From Actinomycetes bacterium (GTDB lineage: Bacteria; Actinomycetota; Acidimicrobiia; Acidimicrobiales; Microtrichaceae): a stretch of DNA of 5,646 bases. The stretch covers positions 1 to 5,646 of the forward strand of contig JAFAFZ010000634.1 in NCBI GenBank assembly GCA_023423215.1. Direction: 5' to 3'. Positions within the stretch are counted from its first letter, which is position 1; each line of letters starts with the position of its first letter. The translations under genes were made by a program, and so were the position numbers. The notes beneath the pieces were generated by a model. That model did not search any database, was not told the DNA's origin, and worked only from the letters and a program-made list of their open reading frames with translations. Shown piece after piece: positions 1-5,631 of this stretch.

Positions 1-1352
1 CCGTCGGTGTCCGGCGCCTGGGTCGTGTCGACGGTGTCGATGTCCGCGGCGGCGCCGGACTGCTCCTCGCCCTCGAGGCCGGGCGCCGTCATCGCCGCGA
101 GCTCCAGGCTCTCCCGCTCGTCGCTCGTCGACGCGGACCGCAGGCCGACCGTCAGCATCACCAACAGGACGGCGAAGACCCCGCCGACGGCCATGCCCCG
201 CCGCGCCAGCGCCGCACGGCGCGGACCGACGCTGGTGCGCAGGTCGCGCCACCAGTTGCCGAGCACGCCCTTGCGCAGCGGCTGCTCGACGTAGCGGAAG
301 GACAGCTCGGCCGCGGCGAAGGTGAGGACCATGCGCAGCACGAAGACGGGGAAGCCGGAGAACGGCACGTCGAGCTCGGGCCGGGTGACCATGAAGATCG
401 GCCAGTGCCACAGGTAGATGGCGTAGGACCGCAGCCCGATCCACACCAGCGGCCCCCAGGCGAGCACCTTCGAGAGCCGGGCCGCCGGATGCACGAGCAC
501 GGCGATGACGACGATGCAGACGATGTCGAGCAGCAGGAACCCGCCCCGGTAGATGAACGGGTCGAACTCGTTCACCCGGGTGAGGTACCACCCGATGACC
601 ACCAGCCCGATGACACCGGCGGTGTCGAGGGCTGGGCCGGCACGGCGGGCGGCCTGCTGCGTCGAGCGCCACGGCGTCCAGCTCAGGGCCAGGACGGCAC
701 CGACGAGCAGGCCGGCGATGCGGGTGTCAGTGCCGTAGTAGACGCGGGACGGGTCGGTGTAGGGCTCGAACAGGATCGCCATCTCGATCGCCGAGGCCAG
801 CGCCAGGAGCACCAGCCCGATCCGGGCCTTGCCCTTGCCGAACTTGTAGAGCGCCCAGGCGAACAGCGGCGGGAACAGCAGGTAGAACTGCTCCTCGACC
901 GCGAGCGACCACAGGTGCTGCAGCAGCGGCGGTCGACCGGCCTGCACGAAGTACGACTCGTTCAGGTAGATGTTCCACCAGTTGCTGACGTAGGCCAGCG
1001 CCGCGAGCACGTCGCCGCCCATGCGACCGGCCGCGTCGGTGTAGACGAGCAGCGACGCCGCCGAGACGACGGCGAGCAGCAGGTACAGCGCGGGAAGCAG
1101 TCGGCGACCACGTCGGATCCAGAACTGCTTCAGGTCGATCTGGCCCTTGTGCAGGCGCTCCTCGAGCAGCAGCGACGTGATGAGGAAGCCGCTCACCACG
1201 AAGAAGACCTCGACCCCGAGGAACCCGCCGGGGAGCCACTTCACGTCAGCGTGGTAGAGGATGACCGCCAGCACGGACACCGCTCGGAGGCCGTCGAGCG
1301 AGGGCTGGTACCCCAGCTTCCTGGGCGCGACGCGTTGAGCAGTGGCAGTCAT
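1..1352 (-). CDS. OafA/YrhL-type membrane acyltransferase (Acyltransferase_3), 3'-truncated by window edge
   Basis: Integral membrane O-acyltransferase that, by family, moves an acyl group (often acetyl) across or at the membrane onto a surface glycan, lipid or exported molecule. An uninterrupted frame of 450 codons runs from ATG at 1352 to the left edge with no stop, so the C-terminus is missing. Family landmarks appear in order: the N-terminal block with GLRAVSVLAVILYHA (His34 is the conserved catalytic-type His), GGFLGVEVFFVVSGFLIT (42-59), the basic FWIRRGRRLLPAL (78-89), LWSLAVEEQFYLLFP (147-161), GLRSYAIYLWHWPIF (306-320) and YVEQPLRK (354-361). Many hydrophobic helices fill the gaps. 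A further helix at about 387-404 is followed by an acidic Glu/Asp/Ala/Thr-rich linker (405-450). That layout is typical of OafA-like proteins fused to an extracytoplasmic SGNH domain, which would lie outside the window (inference). A GAGGG-like ribosome site lies about 6 nt before the ATG. It is codirectional with the P450 upstream, after 84 bp. Substrate unknown. Confidence 0.93.
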   Translation of the reverse strand, partial: MTATAQRVAPRKLGYQPSLDGLRAVSVLAVILYHADVKWLPGGFLGVEVFFVVSGFLITSLLLEERLHKGQIDLKQFWIRRGRRLLPALYLLLAVVSAASLLVYTDAAGRMGGDVLAALAYVSNWWNIYLNESYFVQAGRPPLLQHLWSLAVEEQFYLLFPPLFAWALYKFGKGKARIGLVLLALASAIEMAILFEPYTDPSRVYYGTDTRIAGLLVGAVLALSWTPWRSTQQAARRAGPALDTAGVIGLVVIGWYLTRVNEFDPFIYRGGFLLLDIVCIVVIAVLVHPAARLSKVLAWGPLVWIGLRSYAIYLWHWPIFMVTRPELDVPFSGFPVFVLRMVLTFAAAELSFRYVEQPLRKGVLGNWWRDLRTSVGPRRAALARRGMAVGGVFAVLLVMLTVGLRSASTSDERESLELAAMTAPGLEGEEQSGAAADIDTVDTTQAPDTD

Positions 1353-1381
1353 TCCGCCCTCATTCTGCCGCACGCCGCGGA

Positions 1382-1402
1382 CCTCGCCGTGGCAACGCGA
1401 GG
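1382..1402 (-). terminator. weak hairpin between P450 and acyltransferase
   Basis: In the 84-bp gap downstream of the P450 stop, CCTCGC (1382-1387) and GCGAGG (1397-1402) form a perfect 6-bp stem with a 9-nt loop. No T-run follows. It could attenuate or end the P450 transcript, but such short GC stems are common by chance here. The rest of the gap shows no convincing promoter; a CAGAAT hexamer (minus strand) about 9 nt before the acyltransferase ATG is the only -10-like string. Confidence 0.22.
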
Positions 1403-1436
1403 CCCGTTCCGGACGCCAGCGGCGGCTGCCCGCAGG

Positions 1437-2642
1437 TCAGTCCCGGGGTTGCAGTTCGACGTCGAAGGACCGCACCGCGCGGGCGAAGATGTTCGGCTCG
1501 ACGTCCGGTTCCGACCGCGGCACGGGCGCCCGGAACCGCCGGGTCAGCTCGGCGAAGAGCAGCTGGAGCTCGAACCGGGCGAGGTTGGCGCCCAGGCAGA
1601 AGTGGGTGCCGTGTCCGAAGGCCAGGTGGGGGTTCGGCGAGCGGGTCACGTCGAAGCGGAACGGGTCGACGAACACGTCCTCGTCGCGGTTCGCCGAGGG
1701 GTACAGCAGGATGATCCGGTCGCCCTCGGCCACCGGCCGGCCGCCGATCGTCGTGTCCTCGGCGACGGTGCGGAAGAAGTTGTTGAGCGGCGTGACCCAC
1801 CGGATGAGCTCCTCGACCGCTCCGGGCACCAGCTCGGGTGACGCGGCGAGCAGGTCCCACTGGTCGGGGTGGTCGGCCAGGACGCGCAGACCGTGCGCGA
1901 TCACCGTGCGGGTGGTCTCGGCGCCCCCGGCGATGAACAGCCCGGTCTCATGGAGCAGCCGGCGGTCCGAGTAGCCCGGACGACCGTGGACGTCCGCGTT
2001 CACCCAGACCGACACCAGGTCGTCCGCAGGACAGCCACGACGCTCGGGGACGAGCTCGCCCAGCAGCGCCACGAACTGCTCGATGGCGCGACCCAGTCCG
2101 ATGAGGGCGTCGGTGTCGTAGGACGCGGCGTCGAAGCGCATGATCGCCTCGGACCACTGCGCGACGTCACGCCAGCGGTCCTCGGGGAAGCCGAGCAGCT
2201 TCGAGATGAGCCGGCTGGGCAGCGGCGCGGCGAGCGCCTGGACGATCTCGACCCGTCGTCGCTCGGCGATGTCGTCGAGCAGCTCGTCGATGACCTGCCG
2301 CAACCAGGTCTCGTGCGTGCGGGTGGCGCGGGGCGTAAAGCGGTTGGCGACCAGGCGACGCTGCTGCTGGTGCGCCGGGTCGTCCATCGAGATGATGTTG
2401 ATCTCCTCGGGCGCCCACCAGGACCGGTAGCCGCGACCCGAGAGGAAGACGTCGCTGCGGCGCTCGACCTCGGCCAGGTCCGCGTGGCGGCTGACCGCCC
2501 ACAGCGCGTTGCGCTCGTCCCGGTACAGCGGCTCGTTCGCGCGCATCCAGGTGAAGGCGGGGTGCGGGTCGCGGCGGTAGAGCTCCGGGTCCAGGAGGTC
2601 GACCTCGAGCCGGTCCCCCACGATGGCGTCGTGCGTGCTCAC
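1437..2642 (-). CDS. cytochrome P450, CYP142/CYP125/CYP124-like
   Basis: Soluble heme-thiolate monooxygenase that inserts one oxygen atom into a substrate C-H bond using electrons from ferredoxin and ferredoxin reductase; neither partner is encoded here. The 401-residue product is full length for a bacterial P450. Visible motifs are the C-helix DDPAHQQQRRLV (His91 and Arg95 contact the heme propionates), the I-helix AGGAETT (238-244, acid-alcohol pair Glu242/Thr243 for oxygen activation), the K-helix ExxR (Glu278/Arg281), and the heme loop FGHGTHFCLG (342-351) with Cys349 as iron ligand. MDDPxHxxxRRLV followed by FTPR, and the block SANRDEDVFVDPFRFDVTRSP before the heme loop, recall the CYP142/125/124 group, which oxidises the side chain of cholesterol or methyl-branched lipids. 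That subfamily call is from memory, and the substrate is inference. The GTG at 2642 was chosen because the P450 N-terminus begins there; the frame stays open far upstream, but that extension is antisense to the methyltransferase. No clear Shine-Dalgarno is present. A GTG at 2618 is the alternative start. Confidence 0.95.
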   Translation of the reverse strand: MSTHDAIVGDRLEVDLLDPELYRRDPHPAFTWMRANEPLYRDERNALWAVSRHADLAEVERRSDVFLSGRGYRSWWAPEEINIISMDDPAHQQQRRLVANRFTPRATRTHETWLRQVIDELLDDIAERRRVEIVQALAAPLPSRLISKLLGFPEDRWRDVAQWSEAIMRFDAASYDTDALIGLGRAIEQFVALLGELVPERRGCPADDLVSVWVNADVHGRPGYSDRRLLHETGLFIAGGAETTRTVIAHGLRVLADHPDQWDLLAASPELVPGAVEELIRWVTPLNNFFRTVAEDTTIGGRPVAEGDRIILLYPSANRDEDVFVDPFRFDVTRSPNPHLAFGHGTHFCLGANLARFELQLLFAELTRRFRAPVPRSEPDVEPNIFARAVRSFDVELQPRD

Positions 2643-2768
2643 GCCCGAGAGTGTGCCACCCGTCCCGGCCCCGCCGTCAGGCCGACCCGACCGCCGGCGA
2701 TCCCCTTCGACCCACCGGCTCGTAGGTCGACCCTTCCCGGCGGGGCGGCGACTCCCTAGCCTCCGGTC
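2643..2768. promoter_or_regulatory. divergent intergenic region between P450 and methyltransferase
   Basis: These 126 bp separate two divergently read genes and must hold both promoters unless one is internal. The string YCGACCC occurs three times on the plus strand (2682-2688, 2707-2713, 2727-2733), the last two exactly 20 bp apart. The third copy overlaps the 8-bp palindrome GGTCGACC (2725-2732). These could be regulator half-sites, but the DNA is very GC-rich and the evidence is only their spacing. On the P450 side there is no good TANNNT hexamer; CACACT (minus strand, 2655-2650) is the nearest, ending 7 nt before the GTG. Confidence 0.4.
2734..2762 (+). promoter_or_regulatory. candidate promoter of methyltransferase, leaderless
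   Basis: A TAGCCT hexamer at 2757-2762 fits the actinobacterial -10 pattern TANNNT. Its last T is followed by 6 nt and then the ATG at 2769, so transcription would start at or beside the start codon. A poor -35 match, TTCCCG (2734-2739), lies 17 bp upstream. The lack of any Shine-Dalgarno sequence before this ATG agrees with a leaderless mRNA. The transcription start itself is inferred. Confidence 0.45.
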
Positions 2769-3620
2769 ATGAGCGACTCGTGGGAACCGGACCGCTACCA
2801 CCGCTTCCAGGAGGACCGCGCGAAGCCGTTCCACGACCTGCTGGACCTGGTGCAGCCCTTCGACGGCGATCCGCTCTCGGGTCGACCCCGGGTGCTCGAC
2901 CTGGGTTGCGGCCCCGGCGAGCTGACGGTCGAGGCGCACCGGCGGCTCGGGTCCGGGTCGACCCTCGGTGTCGACGCGTCGCCTGCGATGCTGGCCGAGG
3001 CGGTGCAGCTCGACGAGCCCGGCGTGCGGTTCGAGCAGGGCGACCTCGCCGCGATCGCCGGCCTCGACCGGGAGCTGCCCGTCGCCGAGGTCGGCGACCA
3101 GCGGGTGTTCGGGGCGCCCGGGTGGGACCTGATCCTGGCCAACGCCGCCCTGCACTGGGTGCCGGACCACGCGGCGGTCCTGGCCGCGTGGCGTGCCGAG
3201 CTGCGCCCGGGCGGTCAGCTCGCGGTGCAGGTGCCCGCCAACCCCGACCACCCGTCCCACACGACGATCTCCGAGGTCCTGGCCGAGGAGCCGTTCCTGT
3301 CGGCGCTCGACCACGCCCCGCCGAAGGACCCGCTGCGGTCGGTGCAGTCGCCGGACCGCTACGCCGAGATCCTCTGGGACCTCGGCGCGACCGAGCAGGT
3401 CGTGCGGCTGCAGGTCTACGGGATGGAGATGGAGAGCTGGACCGACGTCGTCGAGTGGACCTCGGGCACGGCGCTGGTGCGGGTGCGGCGAGTGCTCGAC
3501 GCCGAGCTCTACGAGCAGTTCGTGGAGCGGTACCGGCAGCGCCTGGGCGAGCACCTGGGCCACCGATCGCCCTACTTCTACGCCTTCCAGCGCATCCTCT
3601 TCTGGGCCCGCTTCCCCTGA
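2769..3620 (+). CDS. SAM-dependent methyltransferase, trans-aconitate 2-methyltransferase (Tam)-like
   Basis: Class I (Rossmann-fold) cytosolic methyltransferase of 283 residues. SAM motif I is VLDLGCGPG (42-50), the acidic end of strand 2 is VDASPAM (68-74, Asp69 for the SAM ribose), GDL (91-93) follows, and motif IV is WDLILANAALHWVPDH (119-134). Full-length resemblance to E. coli Tam, recalled not searched, includes the opening W-x-P-x-x-Y-x-x-F, the ANAALHWVPDH block, LAVQVPAN (151-158) and a C-terminal half with YxxIL and a WTSGTALVRV segment. Tam methyl-esterifies trans-aconitate, an inhibitory by-product of the citrate cycle. The protein is about 30 residues longer than E. coli Tam, mainly from an insert at about 95-118 between the GDL motif and motif IV and a small insert near 184-195, so another carboxylate substrate is possible. 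The first ATG of the frame was used; homology begins within five residues of it. It diverges from the P450 and precedes tetR by 61 bp. Confidence 0.88.
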   Translation: MSDSWEPDRYHRFQEDRAKPFHDLLDLVQPFDGDPLSGRPRVLDLGCGPGELTVEAHRRLGSGSTLGVDASPAMLAEAVQLDEPGVRFEQGDLAAIAGLDRELPVAEVGDQRVFGAPGWDLILANAALHWVPDHAAVLAAWRAELRPGGQLAVQVPANPDHPSHTTISEVLAEEPFLSALDHAPPKDPLRSVQSPDRYAEILWDLGATEQVVRLQVYGMEMESWTDVVEWTSGTALVRVRRVLDAELYEQFVERYRQRLGEHLGHRSPYFYAFQRILFWARFP

Positions 3621-3653
3621 ATCGGCACGGGATCCCCGCGATCCGTAGCGCGT

Positions 3654-3675
3654 ACCGTAGGCCATACGTTATGGT
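3654..3675. promoter_or_regulatory. candidate TetR operator and overlapping -10 of tetR
   Basis: Two nested inverted repeats lie just before the regulator gene: a perfect CCATA-cgt-TATGG (3662-3674) and a wider ACCGTA-n10-TATGGT (3654-3675, one mismatched pair). Both cover the -10-like hexamer TATGGT (3670-3675). TetR proteins commonly bind 15-30-bp palindromes in their own promoters, so a bound dimer here would block polymerase. CCGTAG also occurs twice, 12 bp apart (3643-3648, 3655-3660). The TATGGT hexamer ends 6 nt before the ATG at 3682, so the transcript would be leaderless. No recognisable -35 is present. The operator role is inferred from position and symmetry. Confidence 0.5.
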
Positions 3676-3681
3676 GCCGAC

Positions 3682-4407
3682 ATGGCCCCGGACGACCGCA
3701 CCACGACGCCGCGCCGGCGGGTCACGCGCGGCACCCTCACCCGGGACGACATCCTGGCGGCGACCCTCGACCTGATCGAGGCCGACCCGGCGACGCCGAT
3801 CACGATGCAACGGGTGGCCGAGGCGCTCGGCACCCGACCGATGTCGCTGTACACCCACGTGCGCAACCGGGACGACCTGATCGACGGTGCGGTCGACCGC
3901 TCGCTGCGGGCGTGGACCTTCGACCTGGCCGCGGACGCACCGTGGGAGCTCCAGCTCGGCGACTGGTGCCGCTCGCTGCGCGACCACGCCCGGCGGTACT
4001 CACCGCTCATCGACGAGATGACCCGCAACGGCAGCTTCCAGCCGGCCCTGCTCGAGAAGGTCGCGGTGCTGGCACGCATCCTGCGCGGCGCCGGGCTCGA
4101 GGGCCGCGAGCTGGCCGAGGCGCTGCGGTGGATCCCGCAGACGGTGCTCGGCGCCATCGTGCTCGAGCTCGGTCGACCTGCGCACCTGCAGTCGGCCGAC
4201 GACGAGACCACGGCGATCCTCGGATCGATCGCCCAGCTGTCGGAGGAAGCTCGGGGGGAGCTGCTCTCGGTGATCCCGTTCTACTCGGAGCAGGACCTGC
4301 CGGATCTCTTCGACTACACCGTCGACCGCCTGGTCGACGGTGTGCGTGACCAATCGGCGCGGCTGCGCGCCACAGGGGGGACCACACATGACCACGACCG
4401 CCTATGA
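3682..4407 (+). CDS. TetR/AcrR-family transcriptional regulator
   Basis: Ligand-responsive DNA-binding repressor of 241 residues that acts as a dimer. After a basic, disordered-looking N-terminus (1-18), the TetR DNA-binding domain starts at LTRDDILAATLDLIE (19-33). The helix-turn-helix is TMQRVAEALGTRPMSLYTHV (41-60), followed by the usual RNRDDLIDGAVD (61-72). The rest (about 80-225) is a helical ligand and dimer domain of the TetR_C type seen with S-LYxHVxNxDDL regulators. The residues contacting ligand cannot be read from sequence. The start is the first ATG in frame; nearby ATG 3671 is in another frame. The palindrome upstream suggests autorepression. The last 20 bp overlap the sulfotransferase start in a different frame, so the two are probably translated from one mRNA and the sulfotransferase is the best candidate target. 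Divergent control of the P450 is possible but unproven. Confidence 0.92.
   Translation: MAPDDRTTTPRRRVTRGTLTRDDILAATLDLIEADPATPITMQRVAEALGTRPMSLYTHVRNRDDLIDGAVDRSLRAWTFDLAADAPWELQLGDWCRSLRDHARRYSPLIDEMTRNGSFQPALLEKVAVLARILRGAGLEGRELAEALRWIPQTVLGAIVLELGRPAHLQSADDETTAILGSIAQLSEEARGELLSVIPFYSEQDLPDLFDYTVDRLVDGVRDQSARLRATGGTTHDHDRL
4374..4380 (+). promoter_or_regulatory. Shine-Dalgarno of sulfotransferase, inside tetR
   Basis: AGGGGGG ends 7 nt before the ATG at 4388 and lies within the last codons of tetR. It fixes the sulfotransferase start at 4388 rather than at the in-frame ATG at 4340 (no such site, long overlap) or the ATG at 4412. It is the clearest ribosome-binding site in the window, fitting an internal operon gene. 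Confidence 0.7.
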
Positions 4408-5584
4408 CCCGATGGCGCGCTTCGACGCCGACGTCCTGCTCGCCGAGGCGTCCCGCCGCACCGGCGGGCTGACCGACCTGGGGGACGGTCCGTTCGTCGA
4501 GCCCATGACGCTGTTCCTGGACTCGCTCGAGCAGGAGGGGCAGCTCAACGACATCGGTCGGCTCATCGCCGCCGAGCGCACGCTGCTCCACACGGTCAAC
4601 CGGTTGGGCTATGTGAACGACCGCAAGCTGAACCCGTCCATCGCGGACGAGCGCATCGTCGCACCGGTGTTCATCATCGGGTTCCCGCGGACCGGCTCGA
4701 CGATCCTGCACGACATCCTCGCCCACGACCCGGACACCCGATCGCCCATGACGTGGGAGACGATGTTCCCCTCTCCCCCGCCCGAGGCGGCGACGTTCGA
4801 CTCCGATCCGCGCATCGAGCTGTGCGCGTCGATCCTGCCGAACCCGGAGAACGAGACCGAGGCGGACCGTCAGTTCCGGGCGATGCACCCGATGGGCGCC
4901 GAGCTCACGCAGGAGTGCGTGACGATGATGGGCGAGACCATGTGCACGCCGCTGTTCCACAACCAGTTCCGCGTGCCGAGCTACGAGGACTGGGTGGACG
5001 ACGAGGCCGACTGGGCCCACGTGTACGACTTCCACCTGCAGCAGCTGCAGCACCTGCAGTGGCACCACCCACGCGACCGCTGGGTGCTGAAGACCGGGGC
5101 CCACATGTGGGGCCTCGAGCACCTGCTGCGCACCTACCCCGACGCCCGCATCGTCTTCACCCACCGCGACCCGGTGAAGTCGGTGGCGTCCTACGCCAGC
5201 CTCACCTGCCACGTGCGCAACATGGGCAGCGACCAGGTCGACCGCGCCGAGGTCTCGGCCGACTGGAACGGCCGTCTGCTCAAGGCGATCACCCACACGA
5301 TGGCGGTGCGCGACAGCGGCGAGTTCCCGGACGCGACGTTCTACGACATGTACTTCCCGGACTTCGTGCAGGACCAGTTCGCCGTCGTCAGCGACATCTA
5401 CGACGCACTGGGCCTGCCCATGACCGACGAGGCGGCGGCGCGCATGCGGGCGTTCATCGACGACAACCCGCAGGGCAAGCACGGGGTGCACCTGTACACG
5501 CCCGAGGAGTACGGCATCGATCCGCAGGCGGTCCGTCGCGACTTCGCGGCGTACATCGACCGCTACGACCTGGCCCCCGAGTAG
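4388..5584 (+). CDS. PAPS-dependent sulfotransferase (Sulfotransfer_3 / Stf-like)
   Basis: Transfers a sulfo group from 3'-phosphoadenosine-5'-phosphosulfate to a hydroxyl on a small molecule or lipid; predicted cytosolic, with no signal peptide or membrane helix. The product is 398 residues. The 5'-phosphosulfate loop is FIIGFPRTGSTILHDIL (95-111), a GxPRTGST variant of the classical PKSGTT loop. The 3'-phosphate site is ARIVFTHRDPVKSVASY (253-269) with Arg260 and Ser268. The segment RWVLKTGAH (231-239) matches the conserved WxLKxPxH block of this family but has Gly in place of the usual Pro. The C-terminal GKHGVHLYTPEEYGID (363-378) matches the closing HxYxxExFG motif. The long N-terminal helical region (1-90) is normal for these actinobacterial and proteobacterial proteins. 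I recall relatives near sterol-catabolism genes in mycobacteria (Rv3529c), but acceptor specificity is unknown. Translation is probably coupled to tetR. Confidence 0.9.
   Translation: MTTTAYDPMARFDADVLLAEASRRTGGLTDLGDGPFVEPMTLFLDSLEQEGQLNDIGRLIAAERTLLHTVNRLGYVNDRKLNPSIADERIVAPVFIIGFPRTGSTILHDILAHDPDTRSPMTWETMFPSPPPEAATFDSDPRIELCASILPNPENETEADRQFRAMHPMGAELTQECVTMMGETMCTPLFHNQFRVPSYEDWVDDEADWAHVYDFHLQQLQHLQWHHPRDRWVLKTGAHMWGLEHLLRTYPDARIVFTHRDPVKSVASYASLTCHVRNMGSDQVDRAEVSADWNGRLLKAITHTMAVRDSGEFPDATFYDMYFPDFVQDQFAVVSDIYDALGLPMTDEAAARMRAFIDDNPQGKHGVHLYTPEEYGIDPQAVRRDFAAYIDRYDLAPE
5036..5059 (+). repeat. 9-bp tandem repeat around CTGCAG inside sulfotransferase
   Basis: CTGCAG occurs three times with a strict 9-bp period (5036, 5045, 5054), encoding LQQ-LQH-LQ (residues 217-224). 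It sits in a helix that is Leu/Gln-rich in the family, just before the WVLK block, so it probably reflects codon choice in a conserved helix rather than a functional DNA repeat. Confidence 0.6.
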
Positions 5585-5597
5585 GGAGCCGGCTGGA

Positions 5598-5631
5598 ACC
5601 GGCTGGGTCGGGGTGCGCCGACCCAGCCGGT
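5598..5631 (+). terminator. strong GC hairpin, intrinsic terminator without T-tract
   Basis: Starting 14 nt after the sulfotransferase stop, a perfect 14-bp stem (5598-5611 with 5618-5631) closes a 6-nt loop, ggtgcg. No T-run follows (cagaatgtcc), as is common for actinobacterial hairpin terminators. It is placed to end the tetR-sulfotransferase transcript and, being symmetric, could also stop a leftward transcript arriving from the right. The arm sequence CCGGCTGG is repeated just upstream (5589-5596). Confidence 0.7.

Noticed and set aside
1349..1363. Four-codon minus-strand ORF (ATG AGG GCG GAA TGA) whose stop overlaps the acyltransferase ATG
   Set aside because: Could be a tiny coupled leader peptide, but it has no ribosome site of its own and such short frames arise by chance.
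405..1841. 478-codon plus-strand open frame across the acyltransferase and P450
   Set aside because: Antisense to two genes with full motif sets; the product is a His/Glu/Arg-rich composition artefact.
2693..2719. GCCGG-n17-CCGGC inverted repeat in the divergent region
   Set aside because: 5-bp GC arms with a 17-bp spacer are expected by chance at this composition.
3629..3636. GGGATCCC palindrome after the methyltransferase stop, considered as a terminator
   Set aside because: It is only 8 bp with no loop and no T-run, so it cannot form a useful hairpin.
2643..3665. A 341-codon open N-terminal extension of the P450 frame, antisense to the whole methyltransferase gene
   Set aside because: Its translation is Arg/Gly/Pro/Val-rich low-complexity sequence with no family motif, and it mirrors a well-supported gene. 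Long antisense frames are expected when third positions are almost all G or C.
4340..4387. Upstream ATG start for the sulfotransferase at 4340
   Set aside because: It would add 16 residues that do not resemble the family and overlap tetR by 68 bp, and it lacks a ribosome site, whereas 4388 has AGGGGGG at ideal spacing.
4007..5491. 494-codon minus-strand open frame antisense to tetR and the sulfotransferase
   Set aside because: No recognisable domain, biased composition, and it lies opposite coding sequence with clear PAPS and helix-turn-helix motifs.
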